A DNA stretch of 64,000 bases from Candidatus Nitrosopelagicus sp. (GCA_028343215.1 JAOLYB010000002.1:83868-147867); one strand, 5' to 3'. Positions 42,876 through 52,464 are shown, counted from the stretch's first letter. Notes: generated from the sequence alone by a model not told the origin. Numbers and translations are program-made.

Positions 42876-43760
42876 TTAAAATCCTATCAAAAATGAAATA
42901 ATGAAAAGTGCACCTGCAATTCTACTAAAGTAAAGGGTATTGCTCATAGAACTAATCAGAATATTTTCAGATTTTTCTAAATCTTTCAAATGCAATATAG
43001 CTAAAATAAGAAATGGCTTAGCTAGAAGAACAATTAGACTATAGATTGGGAATAATCCAGATATGACGCCATAAATTATAATTCCATATGCCAATATTGG
43101 AAAAATTAAGAAAGTTCGGACTGCATTTGATTTACCAAAAATAATTATCAACGTTCTTCGACCTTTTTCTTTATCCACATCATGATCAGGAATTGAAGTT
43201 ACAAACAAAACTAATGAAGAAAGTATTCCCACTACAATACCTGCAAGAATTGTAAAATCATCAATATTTTGAGTTTGAATAAAATATGTTCCAATTATAA
43301 TTAATGCGCCCTTAATTGTAACAAATACTTCTGCTAGCCCCCAATTAACAATCTTTGTTGAATAGAAATAAACAGAAAGAATGGCAAATCCTAAAATCAA
43401 CCCAATTGTAATTCCAAATATAGTTACAAAATAGATGCCAATGATTGCACCTAAAATTAAAAATCCAATACCAACAAGATATACGGATTTTGGTTTGAGT
43501 AATCCTTCAGGTAAAACTCCTGTACCACCACTCATCTTAGTACGTTTTGTTTTTGTATCAATTCCACGCTTAAAATCCCAATAATCATTTAGTAGATCTA
43601 CACTAGCATGAAGTGAAATAACACCTGCAAATGTGAGCATTGCATGAAAAATATCAATCGAATATCCAGCATACCATGAAAGAGAAAGCCCCAGTGAAAC
43701 TGCAATTACAGACGCTAATAGAAATTTTATTCGAATTGCACGTAGCCAGACAGATAGCAT
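42876..43760 (-). CDS. UbiA-family prenyltransferase (MenA-like)
   Basis: The protein has several membrane helices and two Asp-rich motifs. NDYWDFKRGID follows SVDLL near residue 50, and SIPDHDVDKEKGRR near 200 supplies the second. TKMSGGTGVLPEGLLKP is typical of the MenA/DHNA-prenyltransferase branch. Thaumarchaea use menaquinone-type quinones, so a quinone role is plausible, though a lipid role cannot be excluded. Its start overlaps the end of the upstream DUF2203 gene by one base. Confidence 0.82.
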   Translation of the reverse strand: MLSVWLRAIRIKFLLASVIAVSLGLSLSWYAGYSIDIFHAMLTFAGVISLHASVDLLNDYWDFKRGIDTKTKRTKMSGGTGVLPEGLLKPKSVYLVGIGFLILGAIIGIYFVTIFGITIGLILGFAILSVYFYSTKIVNWGLAEVFVTIKGALIIIGTYFIQTQNIDDFTILAGIVVGILSSLVLFVTSIPDHDVDKEKGRRTLIIIFGKSNAVRTFLIFPILAYGIIIYGVISGLFPIYSLIVLLAKPFLILAILHLKDLEKSENILISSMSNTLYFSRIAGALFIISFLIGF

Positions 43761-44161
43761 TAGATTAATGACTCTGCATCTACACTAACTGGTTTTCGTC
43801 CATTAAATCCAGAGTCTTTTTCATGCCAAAATTTTATTTCAGTTTCACCTTCTTTCCAACAAAGCCATACTTCTTCATCAAATCTTTTTGAAGGAAAATC
43901 AAGTAAACCTTGATCTAATCCTTTCATAACAACTCCAGTTTCTTCTAGTTCTTGAATAGTTTTATAAAATTTTGATAATTCTTCATTTAATTTTTGTTTT
44001 AAAACAACATATTTTTCAAATGTATTATTATCAGTCAAAGTAACCTGAAGTTCCTGTTCTGCTTTTATTACTTCATTTTTTTGCTTTTTGATATTTGCGT
44101 ATCTTTCAATAACAAGAGGCAAGGTTTCATTTGCAGTTTGTACAGTGAAATATTTGAACAA
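43760..44161 (-). CDS. DUF2203-family protein
   Basis: The 133-residue protein has a coiled-coil N-terminal half (TVQTANETLPLVIERYANIKKQKNEVIKAEQEL). The conserved end GVVMKGLDQGLLDFPSKRFDEEVWLCWKEGETEIKFWHEKDSGFNGRKPV identifies DUF2203, whose function is unknown. It is co-transcribed with the prenyltransferase, and a shared role is possible. Confidence 0.8.
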   Translation of the reverse strand: MFKYFTVQTANETLPLVIERYANIKKQKNEVIKAEQELQVTLTDNNTFEKYVVLKQKLNEELSKFYKTIQELEETGVVMKGLDQGLLDFPSKRFDEEVWLCWKEGETEIKFWHEKDSGFNGRKPVSVDAESLI

Positions 44162-44238
44162 TATCCAGATGTTTGAATTGTTTAATTAAAAGATATCTTG
44201 CGCAAATTACTTATTTATCTAAAAATATTGAGAAATGT

Positions 44239-44526
44239 ATGAGCGCAGAAGAACAATTACAAGCAATGGTAGATCAAACAATTGACATGGCACTCATGAA
44301 TGTTGAGGCATATTATAAGGAAATAGAAGCTAGCAATGAAATTTTGAAAATTGAAAATCCTAAAGAATTTGTTTTTGGGTTAATAATGGGTCAGATTTTA
44401 GGATTAGGTGTTGCAGCACTTGCACAAATGAAACAAGGAAATCCTACACCCCAGGATCAAATGCAAGTAAGAGATATGGCATACAAACGAGTTCCACAAA
44501 TTAGAGAGAGGATTTTTGATAAATAA
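44239..44526 (+). CDS. Hypothetical protein coupled to parvulin
   Basis: I chose ATG 44239 (MSAEEQLQAMVDQTIDMAL) over the track start 66 bases upstream. The roughly 95-residue protein is helical with a hydrophobic stretch (FVFGLIMGQILGLGVAALAQM) that might be a membrane helix. The stop overlaps the ATG of the parvulin gene (TAATG), so the two are coupled. Function unknown. Confidence 0.65.
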   Translation: MSAEEQLQAMVDQTIDMALMNVEAYYKEIEASNEILKIENPKEFVFGLIMGQILGLGVAALAQMKQGNPTPQDQMQVRDMAYKRVPQIRERIFDK

Positions 44527-44801
44527 TGGCTCAAAAAGTAAAATGTTCACATATTTTAGTTGAAAAACAAAGTCAAGCTTTGCAAATACTAGATGAAATT
44601 AAAAAAGGAAAAAAATTTGGTGCAGCAGCTAAAGAAATATCATCATGTCCAAGTGCAAAAAAAGAAGGAGATTTAGGATATTTCACAAAAGGTCAGATGG
44701 TAAAAGAATTCGAAGATGTCGCATTCAATTTAGAAATTGGAGAAGTGTCAGCACCAGTTAAGACGCAATTTGGTTATCACATCATCAAGCGACTTGGATA
44801 A
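44526..44801 (+). CDS. Parvulin-type peptidyl-prolyl isomerase
   Basis: The 91 residues are a bare parvulin domain: KVKCSHILVEKQSQALQILDEIKKGKKFGAAAKEISSCPSAKKEGDLGYFTKGQMVKEFEDVAFNLEIGEVSAPVKTQFGYHIIK. There is no signal peptide, so it acts in the cytoplasm on prolyl bonds. Small stand-alone parvulins like this are common in thaumarchaea. Confidence 0.94.
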   Translation: MAQKVKCSHILVEKQSQALQILDEIKKGKKFGAAAKEISSCPSAKKEGDLGYFTKGQMVKEFEDVAFNLEIGEVSAPVKTQFGYHIIKRLG

Positions 44802-44834
44802 TTAGATCTTAAATACAAATTTTACAATAGAGGT

Positions 44835-44889
44835 TGGAGTGAGAGCATATTGACTTCAGTATTTAGAACAACATCTCTCTTTTACTCCA
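44835..44889. other. Inverted repeat in the gap after parvulin
   Basis: The arms tggagtgagag (44835-44845) and ctctcttttactcca (44875-44889) can form an 11-bp stem with a four-base bulge and a loop of about 29 bases. It lies in the 178-bp non-coding gap between parvulin and the 52-residue ORF. It could be a transcription terminator or a processed RNA, and nothing else is visible in this gap. Confidence 0.3.
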
Positions 44890-44979
44890 CTAATTATCTT
44901 CTTTAATGGATTTTTAGCAACACTGATCGAGACAATTTTTTACTAAAATTATGAAATACCAGTTAACATTGTAGTCTGT

Positions 44980-45138
44980 ATGCCTGAAGTAACAGTTTTT
45001 TCTACAAAAGACATTGAGAACATAATCTCATGGTTTGAGAGAATCTATAGCAGCGACGAAGAGATATCTGATTTTGAACGTGAGACATATCTCAAACTTG
45101 CAAAATACTTCATTCTCGAAGAAAAAGCGATGTGTTAG
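44980..45138 (+). CDS. 52-residue hypothetical protein
   Basis: Not in the ORF track. From ATG 44980 the frame reads MPEVTVFSTKDIENIISWFERIYSSDEEISDFERETYLKLAKYFILEEKAMC. It is acidic and helical with Trp and Tyr, and composition is protein-like. No family is recognised. It converges on the alpha/beta hydrolase. Confidence 0.55.
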   Translation: MPEVTVFSTKDIENIISWFERIYSSDEEISDFERETYLKLAKYFILEEKAMC

Positions 45139-45162
45139 AAACTCGCATATTCTCTTTTTAAT

Positions 45163-45921
45163 TTATGGAAATGATTTTATCGTTTTTGCATAGCTTGCAA
45201 ATCGGTGATTTTGTGGACGTACTTGTTTTTGAACATATTTTGGACAAGTAGTTCCTAATGCACCACGATAGCCTATTGGAGATTCAACCCATTTTTCATC
45301 ATGAGCAGCTTTTAGTACATCATCATAAGGACTGTAATGATTAACGATTTTCTTATTTACGATTTTTTGAAATTTGTTACCATGGATTTTTGGTTTCATT
45401 GAATCAGCAGGGATAGATGCACCAAAGAAATGTACAGATTCAATAATTCCTTTATTTTTTGGATTTTTTGCTAGTGATTGAATTGTTGATAAAATAACTT
45501 GAGCACCAAGAGAATGCCCCATTAATCTAATTTTGAGTGAAGGGTTTTTTGATTTTGCATCTAAAATAAATTTTGAAAGATTTTTTCCATTCTTTTTTGC
45601 AATTAAAACCCCAATTTTTAATGCAGATAATGCCGTGGATTTGTATTGCACGCCGGCAGTATTCGAATCATAACTATAACCAACCACATCGTGTTGATAG
45701 AGTAATGATTTCAAGCGTTTTTCAGCTATCACATATTTTGCAAGGGCACCAGATTTGTTATTCCTTAAACCATGAATCATTATGACAATTTCAGAGTTTT
45801 GTAATATTTTTTGAAAAGTAGTCTTAGGATAGATATCATACGAAGTATTTTTGATAGTTTTTCCAGTTTTTAGATCATAATATCCTCTAGTAGATATTTT
45901 TGGAAATACCTTACCAATCAT
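45163..45921 (-). CDS. Alpha/beta hydrolase family protein
   Basis: The 252-residue protein has the lipase-type nucleophile elbow GHSLGAQVIL near 140. Upstream VIMIHGLRNNKS provides the oxyanion loop. The Asp (SPYDDVLKAA) and His (QNHRFASYAKT) of the triad follow near the C-terminus. No signal peptide is obvious. The substrate is unknown. It follows metG by one base in the same direction. Confidence 0.85.
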   Translation of the reverse strand: MIGKVFPKISTRGYYDLKTGKTIKNTSYDIYPKTTFQKILQNSEIVIMIHGLRNNKSGALAKYVIAEKRLKSLLYQHDVVGYSYDSNTAGVQYKSTALSALKIGVLIAKKNGKNLSKFILDAKSKNPSLKIRLMGHSLGAQVILSTIQSLAKNPKNKGIIESVHFFGASIPADSMKPKIHGNKFQKIVNKKIVNHYSPYDDVLKAAHDEKWVESPIGYRGALGTTCPKYVQKQVRPQNHRFASYAKTIKSFP

Positions 45922-45922
45922 T

Positions 45923-47572
45923 CTAATTTCCTAGTTTTGATTGCTCTTTTTCAATGTCAGATAATTCTACTTTGGAAAATATCGGTTCAACGGTTCCAAT
46001 TTTATGCCCGGTCTTTAATTTCAACTCAGACATTTCATTCCAAGGTATATCTGAAACATTTCCTTCAAGCCCTAGTTGTGACCAAATTTTTTGAGAGGAT
46101 TTTGGTAAAAATGAATGCAGACAAATTGCAATTGAACGTACAGCATTAACTGACAGATAGATACAAGCATTTGTTCCAGGTTCTTTTTTCCAAGGTTCTT
46201 TGTGTTGAAAATACTGATTGAAATGAGCTGAAAATTCCATCAATTGTTTTAATGCACGGTCTAAATGGTTTTCTTGCATTAATTTTCCAACATCATCAGC
46301 GAGAGATTTAATTTTTCTCTCAGATTCAGAATCTTTTTTATCAAAATCTTCAGGCTCAGGCACAACGCCATCAAAAGCTTTGTTTGTAAATCCAAGAGCA
46401 CGATTAACTAGATTTCCCAAATTACCAATTAATTCAGAATTAATTTTTGTTGAAAATTGTTCCCAATCAAAATTAAGATCATCCTGGGAGTAAGGATTTA
46501 TCGAAACAAGATAAAATCTCAAATAATCAGCAGGAAATTTCTCTAAAAAATCTTTTAGGCCAATATACCAATTTCGGCTTTTTGATATTTTTTTACCTTC
46601 AAGTGTAAGGTGGCCGCGAGTTGGAATATAATCAGGTAATTTGAATTCATTATTAATTCCCAATCTCATTGCAGGTAAAAACAGATAGTGATGATAAACA
46701 ATGTCTTTCCCAATGAAATGATAAATGTCAGCTTCATTCCAAAAAGTTTTTCCATCTATTTTTTTATCATTTAAGAATTTCATTGTAGAAGAAATGTATG
46801 CCAAATGATTATCAAACCAACCATAGAATACTTTATCCGTTAATCCATCAATTGGAATTGGTACACCCCATGAGATATCACGGGTAATATCCCAATCAAT
46901 CAAGCCTTCTTTAATCCAATTTTCAACATATTTTTTTACATCTTTTTGGAGATATGGTGCATTAGACAAATATTCTAAAAGTGAGTCAGAGAAATTTTTT
47001 AGTTTAAAGAAATAATGATTTGTAGATTTCTTAACAGGAGTTTGACCACATATTGAACAATGAGGATTGTCAATTTCTTCAGGTACACGACCGCATTTTT
47101 CACATAAATCAGAGTATTGGTCTTCAGCATTACAGTATGGACAAGTTCCTTTTACAAATCGATCTGGAAGAAATTTTTGATCATTTTCACAAAAGAATTG
47201 TATAATTTCTTTTTCATAGATATGTCCATTTTCTTGTAGTTTTTTGAATACATCTTGTACAAATAATATATTTTCAGATGAACTGGTCTTATAGAAAAAA
47301 TCAAATGCAATATCAAAAGCAGTAAAATCTTCATAATCACGTTTATTCCAATGTTCGACATATTCTTGAGGAGTTTGACCAAGTTTTTCAGATTGTATTA
47401 GAATTGGAGTTCCAAAATCATCAGATGCACAGACATAATATGCTTCGACGCCATTTTGTTTTAAGAAACGAGTAGTAACATCCGCAGGAAGATATGTTGA
47501 TGCTACATGACCAAGATGGATTTCACCATTAGAATACGGTAATGCACTTGTGATTATTGCTTTTTTATTCAT
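45923..47572 (-). CDS. metG: Methionyl-tRNA synthetase
   Basis: The class I signatures are GEIHLGHVAST (HIGH) and GKKISKSRNW (KMSKS). The zinc knuckles CPYCNAEDQYSDLCEKCG and CSICGQ lie between. I chose ATG 47572 (MNKKAIITSALPYSNG) and removed a 44-residue non-conserved N-terminal extension in the ORF track. It ends shortly after the anticodon domain, so there is no C-terminal dimerisation domain. It is divergent from ahcY over a 67-bp gap. Confidence 0.95.
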   Translation of the reverse strand: MNKKAIITSALPYSNGEIHLGHVASTYLPADVTTRFLKQNGVEAYYVCASDDFGTPILIQSEKLGQTPQEYVEHWNKRDYEDFTAFDIAFDFFYKTSSSENILFVQDVFKKLQENGHIYEKEIIQFFCENDQKFLPDRFVKGTCPYCNAEDQYSDLCEKCGRVPEEIDNPHCSICGQTPVKKSTNHYFFKLKNFSDSLLEYLSNAPYLQKDVKKYVENWIKEGLIDWDITRDISWGVPIPIDGLTDKVFYGWFDNHLAYISSTMKFLNDKKIDGKTFWNEADIYHFIGKDIVYHHYLFLPAMRLGINNEFKLPDYIPTRGHLTLEGKKISKSRNWYIGLKDFLEKFPADYLRFYLVSINPYSQDDLNFDWEQFSTKINSELIGNLGNLVNRALGFTNKAFDGVVPEPEDFDKKDSESERKIKSLADDVGKLMQENHLDRALKQLMEFSAHFNQYFQHKEPWKKEPGTNACIYLSVNAVRSIAICLHSFLPKSSQKIWSQLGLEGNVSDIPWNEMSELKLKTGHKIGTVEPIFSKVELSDIEKEQSKLGN

Positions 47573-47610
47573 TTGTGATGTTTGGATTTTTTTGACTATT
47601 AAGGTATGGT

Positions 47611-47619
47611 TTTTAAATA
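47611..47619 (+). promoter_or_regulatory. TATA box of ahcY
   Basis: The sequence ttttaaata is centred about 25 bases upstream of the ATG at 47640, giving a leaderless transcript. It sits in the 67-bp gap shared with the divergent metG. Confidence 0.6.
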
Positions 47620-47639
47620 GATTTGGAAGATTATAAAAT

Positions 47640-48878
47640 ATGAGTAAAGTCAAAAACCCAAAATTAGCAAAAGAAGGAAAGATCTCATACGAATGGGCTC
47701 GCACTCATATGGATATTTTAGATAACACATTAACCAGATTAAAAAAATCAAAGCCACTCAAGGGAGTTACAATTGCATTTTGCCTACATATTACAAAAGA
47801 AACCTCAGTTTTGTTAATGGGCGCTAAAGAATTAGGTGCAAATGTTGCAGTGTGTGGTGGAAACCCATTAACAACACAGGATCATATTGCAGCATATCTT
47901 GCAACTCAAGGAATTCATATCTACGCATGGAATGGTCAAACAAACAAAGAATATGATTGGTGTCTAGATCAAGTACTAAAACACAAGCCAAGTTTGATTT
48001 GTGATGACGGTGCAGACATGAATGTTAAGGTACATTTTGATAAAAAATTCAAATCATTAGAAATTCTTGGCTCTACAGAAGAAACTACAGCAGGAGTTAC
48101 AAGAGTACAAGCCATGGAGAAACAAGGGAAATTGAAATATCCAGTAGTTATTGTCAACGATGCAGATACAAAACATATGTTTGATAATAGATATGGTACA
48201 GGTCAAAGTACAATTGATGGATACCTAAGAGCAATGGGATTACTATTCACATCAAAGAAAATTGTTGTCGTAGGATACGGCTGGGTAGGAAGAGGAGTTG
48301 CAGAAAGATCCAGAGGAATGGGTGGAAAAGTAATTGTTACAGAGATTGACCCGGTAAAAGCTCTAGAAGCACATATGGACGGATATGATGTAATGCCAAT
48401 GTCACAAGCTGCAAAAATTGGACAAATTTTCATTACAACTACAGGAATGACTAGCGTTATCAGAAAAGAACATCTTCTTGCTATGAAAGATGGTGCAGTA
48501 GTTGGAAATGTAGGACATTTTGATGTAGAAATAGATACGAAATTCCTATTGGAGAAATCAAAATCAGTTAGAGAAGTAAGACCATCATTAGATGAATGCA
48601 TCCTAAGAAATGGAAGAAAAATCTACTTAATCGGTAAAGGCAGATTGGCAAATCTTGTTGCAGCGGAAGGACACCCACCAGAAGTCATGGCACAATCATT
48701 TTCAAATCAAATATTATCATTATTGTATATCTTGAAAAATCATAAAAAGATGGGTAAAAAGACCATGATTGTTCCAAAAGAGATTGACAGACAAATTGCA
48801 GTTGATGCATTAAGAGCAATGGATATCAAGATTGACAGTTTAACAAAAGAACAAAAAAAGTATGCAGATAGTTGGTAA
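47640..48878 (+). CDS. ahcY: Adenosylhomocysteinase
   Basis: The enzyme splits S-adenosylhomocysteine to adenosine and homocysteine, keeping methylation running. The NAD-binding segment is VVVGYGWVGRGVAERSRGMGGKVIVTEIDP. The substrate side shows FCLHITKETSVLL, STEETTAGVTR and NVGHFDVEID. Length 412 is close to the archaeal form. The divergent pairing with metG links methionine use with its recycling. Confidence 0.97.
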   Translation: MSKVKNPKLAKEGKISYEWARTHMDILDNTLTRLKKSKPLKGVTIAFCLHITKETSVLLMGAKELGANVAVCGGNPLTTQDHIAAYLATQGIHIYAWNGQTNKEYDWCLDQVLKHKPSLICDDGADMNVKVHFDKKFKSLEILGSTEETTAGVTRVQAMEKQGKLKYPVVIVNDADTKHMFDNRYGTGQSTIDGYLRAMGLLFTSKKIVVVGYGWVGRGVAERSRGMGGKVIVTEIDPVKALEAHMDGYDVMPMSQAAKIGQIFITTTGMTSVIRKEHLLAMKDGAVVGNVGHFDVEIDTKFLLEKSKSVREVRPSLDECILRNGRKIYLIGKGRLANLVAAEGHPPEVMAQSFSNQILSLLYILKNHKKMGKKTMIVPKEIDRQIAVDALRAMDIKIDSLTKEQKKYADSW

Positions 48879-48919
48879 CAAGAATAACTATAAAAGAACA
48901 TTATTTCAAAACCAATCAG

Positions 48920-49225
48920 ATGACATGGACTAAAGTTGCTGAAAAAGGCGATATTCAATCTGGTTCAAGTAAAGAATTTGAAGTGGATGGAAAAAAAATT
49001 GCAGTTTTTAATCAAGATGGATTTCATGCATTAGATGGAATTTGCCAGCATCAAGATGGTTCAATTGCACCAAAAGGAAAAATTGAAGGAGACATAGTAG
49101 AATGTCCATTACATTTCTGGCATTACAATATCAAGACAGGTGAATTAATGGATTATCTGAAAGGTGTAAAATTGAAAAAATATGAAGTAGATATCAGAGA
49201 CGATGGTATTTATGTCGATGCATAA
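48920..49225 (+). CDS. Rieske [2Fe-2S] ferredoxin-like protein
   Basis: I chose ATG 48920 (MTWTKVAEKGDI). The Rieske cluster ligands are GICQHQDGS (CxH) and VECPLHFWHYN (CxxH). The roughly 100-residue protein is a single soluble Rieske domain like NirD or dioxygenase ferredoxins. The partner oxidoreductase is unknown. It follows ahcY closely. Confidence 0.92.
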   Translation: MTWTKVAEKGDIQSGSSKEFEVDGKKIAVFNQDGFHALDGICQHQDGSIAPKGKIEGDIVECPLHFWHYNIKTGELMDYLKGVKLKKYEVDIRDDGIYVDA

Positions 49226-49264
49226 TTCTGGTAGACTTTTTATGAGATTAGTTTAAGAAAAACT

Positions 49265-50047
49265 GTGAACCAAGATATTTTACAAAAAATAACAAATCAA
49301 GATTATAGCAGTATTGCAACTAGAATTCAAAACGGATTACAAGAAAAAATTGAAGAGACCCATTCAAAAGGCGTGATCTTGGGGTTAAGTGGAGGAATTG
49401 ATTCAGCAGTTATCGCATATCTATGTAATAATGTTGTAAAAGAAAAAACACTTGCGCTAATAATGCCAGACTCTAAAATTTCACCAGAATCAGAAACTAG
49501 TGACGCAATAAAGATCATCGATACACTAGGAATGGATTACAAATTACTTGACATTAATTCAATTCATAAAGAATTCAGCATGGTGTTGGAACCAGAAGAT
49601 AGAGCATTAGGAAATTTACGAGCGAGAATTAGAATGAATATATTATATTATTATGCAAATTTAAAAAATCTAGTCGCATTAGGTTCAAGCGATAAAAGTG
49701 AATTCAACATAGGATATTTTACAAAATTTGGAGATGGTGCTGCCGACGTATTACCAATTGTTTCATTATACAAAACACAAGTAAGAGAATTAGCCAGACA
49801 TTTAGGAATAGATGAAAAAATTATTACAAAGAAAAGTAGCCCACATTTATGGCCCAACCATGAAGCTGAACATGAAATAGGCGTAGATTATGAACAAATT
49901 GACGTTATTCTATATTGTTTAATTGATAAAAAACTGTCATTGGAAGATACCATAAAAGAATCACAAATAGATAAAGAAATAGTTGAAAAAATCTATCATA
50001 TGTATAAGAATAGTGAGCACAAACGAATTAATCCAAAAGAGCTTTGA
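49265..50047 (+). CDS. nadE: NAD synthetase, ammonia-dependent
   Basis: NadE amidates deamido-NAD using ATP. GVILGLSGGIDSAVIAYL is the PP-loop, and ALIMPDSK, LGNLRARIRMNILYYYAN and GSSDKSEFNIGYFTKFGDGAADVLPI complete the signature. Length 260 lacks a glutaminase domain, so it uses free ammonia, which suits an ammonia oxidiser. The start is GTG. Confidence 0.95.
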   Translation: MNQDILQKITNQDYSSIATRIQNGLQEKIEETHSKGVILGLSGGIDSAVIAYLCNNVVKEKTLALIMPDSKISPESETSDAIKIIDTLGMDYKLLDINSIHKEFSMVLEPEDRALGNLRARIRMNILYYYANLKNLVALGSSDKSEFNIGYFTKFGDGAADVLPIVSLYKTQVRELARHLGIDEKIITKKSSPHLWPNHEAEHEIGVDYEQIDVILYCLIDKKLSLEDTIKESQIDKEIVEKIYHMYKNSEHKRINPKEL

Positions 50048-50104
50048 ATGAAGATTATTTTTATACAAATAAGATAAATGACACGCCATATCTGATATTA
50101 ACAA

Positions 50105-51499
50105 ATGAAGATATCTGACACATTAACAAATCAAAAAAAAGAATTAGAATTTTCAGATAAAGTACGAATCTATCTTTGTGGAGTTACAGTGTATGATCAA
50201 TCTCACATAGGACATGCCAGAACTATAATAGTATTCGATACATTAAGAAGATTTTTGGAAGCAAATAATATTCCTGTAGAGCTTATTCAAAATTTTACAG
50301 ATGTTGATGATAAGATAATAAATCGTGCAAAGGAGCAGGGAGAATCAGCAAGTGGGCTATCAACAAAATACATTCAAACGTACTTTGAAGATTCAGATAG
50401 ATTAAACATCAAAAGAGCAACAAACTATCCAAAAGCAACCGAACATATCAAAGATATGATAAATTTAATCGAAGAATTAGTTACCAAGGAATCAGCATAT
50501 GTCTCAAAAAATGGTGTTTATTTCCGTGTTTCAAAGTTTTCAGAGTATGGAAAATTATCAAAAAAGAAAACCGAAGATCTAGAAAGTGGTTCTAGAATAG
50601 GAATAGATGAATCAAAAGAAAGCCCTTTAGATTTTGCATTATGGAAATTTTCAGATACACAGCCAAATTGGGAAAGTCCATGGGGTAAAGGAAGGCCAGG
50701 ATGGCACATAGAATGCTCTGCAATGAGTATCAAGTATTTGGGTAAAAATTTTGAAATACATGGCGGAGGACGTGATTTGATTTTCCCTCATCATGAAAAT
50801 GAGATTGCACAATCAGAATCATTTACTTCAGAACAATTTGCAAAAATTTGGATGCATGCAGGAATGATTACAATAAATGGTGAAAAGATGTCAAAATCAG
50901 TTGGAAATGTTAAATCAATAAATCATGTATTGGAATCCTGGGGACCAAATGTAGTAAGGTTATTTTGTATTTCAGGACACTATTCAAAACCAATTGATTA
51001 TACTGAAGATCTCTTAAAAGAAAATTTAATCAGATTACGACAAATTGAAACATGCTATTATGAATTAAGACTAGCAGACAAAACAGAGGAATTAGAAGAT
51101 ATTTCCTCGTTACTTAAAGAATCAAGAGAGAAGTTTGATGCTGCATTAAATGATGATTTTAATACGTCTTTAGGACTGTCTGTCTTTTTCAACATGGTTA
51201 AAACCATAAACAGTTTAGCATCAGATGAAAAAATTAGTAAAAATATTTCAGAGCAAGTACTACCTGTTTTAGAATACATGTTAGAAGTGTTAGGATTAAA
51301 AGTTCAAACCGTTTCAGATGACGAAATAAAAACTATTTTTGATTTAATTGATAAGAGAGAGAAATTAAGAGATGAGAAAAAATTTGAAGAAGCAGATAAA
51401 ATTAGAGACCAGATTGCCAGTTTAGGGATATCACTAATTGATCATAAAAATAAAACATTATGGATGAAAAAAGAGGCAATCAAAGCCGAAAAACAATAA
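50105..51499 (+). CDS. cysS: Cysteinyl-tRNA synthetase
   Basis: The class I motifs are YDQSHIGHARTIIVFD and GEKMSKSVGNV, and the zinc site begins with LCGVTVYD and continues in WHIECSAMS and GGRDLIFPHHENE. Length 464 is normal. It follows nadE with a 57-base gap in the same direction. Presence of CysRS means the SepRS/SepCysS pathway is not needed. Confidence 0.97.
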   Translation: MKISDTLTNQKKELEFSDKVRIYLCGVTVYDQSHIGHARTIIVFDTLRRFLEANNIPVELIQNFTDVDDKIINRAKEQGESASGLSTKYIQTYFEDSDRLNIKRATNYPKATEHIKDMINLIEELVTKESAYVSKNGVYFRVSKFSEYGKLSKKKTEDLESGSRIGIDESKESPLDFALWKFSDTQPNWESPWGKGRPGWHIECSAMSIKYLGKNFEIHGGGRDLIFPHHENEIAQSESFTSEQFAKIWMHAGMITINGEKMSKSVGNVKSINHVLESWGPNVVRLFCISGHYSKPIDYTEDLLKENLIRLRQIETCYYELRLADKTEELEDISSLLKESREKFDAALNDDFNTSLGLSVFFNMVKTINSLASDEKISKNISEQVLPVLEYMLEVLGLKVQTVSDDEIKTIFDLIDKREKLRDEKKFEEADKIRDQIASLGISLIDHKNKTLWMKKEAIKAEKQ

Positions 51500-51616
51500 G
51501 ATGATTTGTGGATAATATTTAATAATCATTTTGTCATAATAGAATTCCATTAGTGAAAGTGCCGTTTTTGGCAAAAATGAGATGGACCTTTTTTTCCTCT
51601 CTTTTTTACTAGTGGA

Positions 51617-52048
51617 TTATTTTATGATTAATACGGAAGGTTTTGATTTGTGAAGAACAAATTGAGATGTACTTCCAAAGAATAATTCTTTTGCAGAACT
51701 TCTTCCCCTTGAACCAATTACAACCATGTCAATTTTGTTTCGTGACATATTTGCAAATTTAGCAATTTCATAACCAGGATTTCCATATACAATTTTTTGG
51801 TCAAATTCAACTCCTGCTTTTTCGCATTGATCTCCTGCGATATCCATCATAGAATCTAGTTGTTTTTTGTGGTTTTTGTTGAATTTACCAGAAGTATCAA
51901 AGTCACCTTTTGGAGGTGCATAAACTGCATGAAGTACAATAATTTTAGCATCACAATTTTTTGCAAGATAGATTGCAGACGATAAACCTCTAAAGGAGTT
52001 TTTTGAATTATCAAGCGGGACAAGAATTTTGTTTATGGATGTAGCCAT
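51617..52048 (-). CDS. Universal stress protein (UspA family)
   Basis: The 143-residue protein is a Usp domain. It begins KILVPLDNSKNSFRGLSSAIYLA. The ATP-binding motif near the C-terminus is VIGSRGRSSAKELFFGSTSQFVLHKSKPSVLI, the G-2x-G-9x-G-S/T pattern of nucleotide-binding members. It is probably a cytoplasmic dimer. Confidence 0.93.
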   Translation of the reverse strand: MATSINKILVPLDNSKNSFRGLSSAIYLAKNCDAKIIVLHAVYAPPKGDFDTSGKFNKNHKKQLDSMMDIAGDQCEKAGVEFDQKIVYGNPGYEIAKFANMSRNKIDMVVIGSRGRSSAKELFFGSTSQFVLHKSKPSVLIIK

Positions 52049-52110
52049 AAGAAGAATAATTTCAAAGCTATTTAAAAAAGAGGCGCTGCTACCTATGTTC
52101 TTCCATTAAC

Positions 52111-52407
52111 TCATGATGAATCGTTAGATTCTTCAGATTTATCATATTTTTCATGCCATTCTTTAGATTCTTTATTGAACTCATCCGAAATTTGCTTCAT
52201 TTTCTCTAATAACGTGCGATAATTCTTTGTGTGATTTTGTATCTTTGTCAAATCGTGAATCATTTTATCAAACATTTCATTCATAGGGTTATTTTGATCT
52301 ATACTGGTAAGACGGGTTTTAATTTCATGCCAATTTTTGAGCATATCCATTAACAGCAATTCTTGTTCAGTTACTAGTTCATCTAAAGCGTCTTGTTTTA
52401 CACTCAT
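52111..52407 (-). CDS. Coiled-coil hypothetical protein
   Basis: The 98-residue protein is charged and almost wholly helical (DELVTEQELLLMDMLKNWHEIKTRLTSID, EKMKQISDEFNKESKEWHEKYDKSEESN). There is no membrane segment. No family is recognised. It lies next to the copy of the tRNA-Ser 3' end. Confidence 0.6.
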   Translation of the reverse strand: MSVKQDALDELVTEQELLLMDMLKNWHEIKTRLTSIDQNNPMNEMFDKMIHDLTKIQNHTKNYRTLLEKMKQISDEFNKESKEWHEKYDKSEESNDSS

Positions 52408-52438
52408 AATATTTCAAAATTAAAGGAAGATATCAATT

Positions 52439-52464
52439 TTTAGAAAAATAAGTGCCGAGAGAGG
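52439..52464. repeat. Partial copy of the tRNA-Ser 3' end with its flank
   Basis: The 26 bases match 54607-54632 with a single mismatch. The match covers 14 bases of the tRNA-Ser 3' flank (tttagaaaaataag) and 11 bases of the acceptor end (gccgagagagg), at an offset of 2168 bp. No 5' half of a tRNA is present. The copies are in direct orientation and bracket only the pentapeptide/beta-propeller gene. Confidence 0.65.

Noticed and set aside
47573-47704. 44-residue extension at the metG N-terminus
   Set aside because: MetRS conservation begins at MNKKAIITSALPYSNG, and the extension overlaps the ahcY promoter and 5' end.
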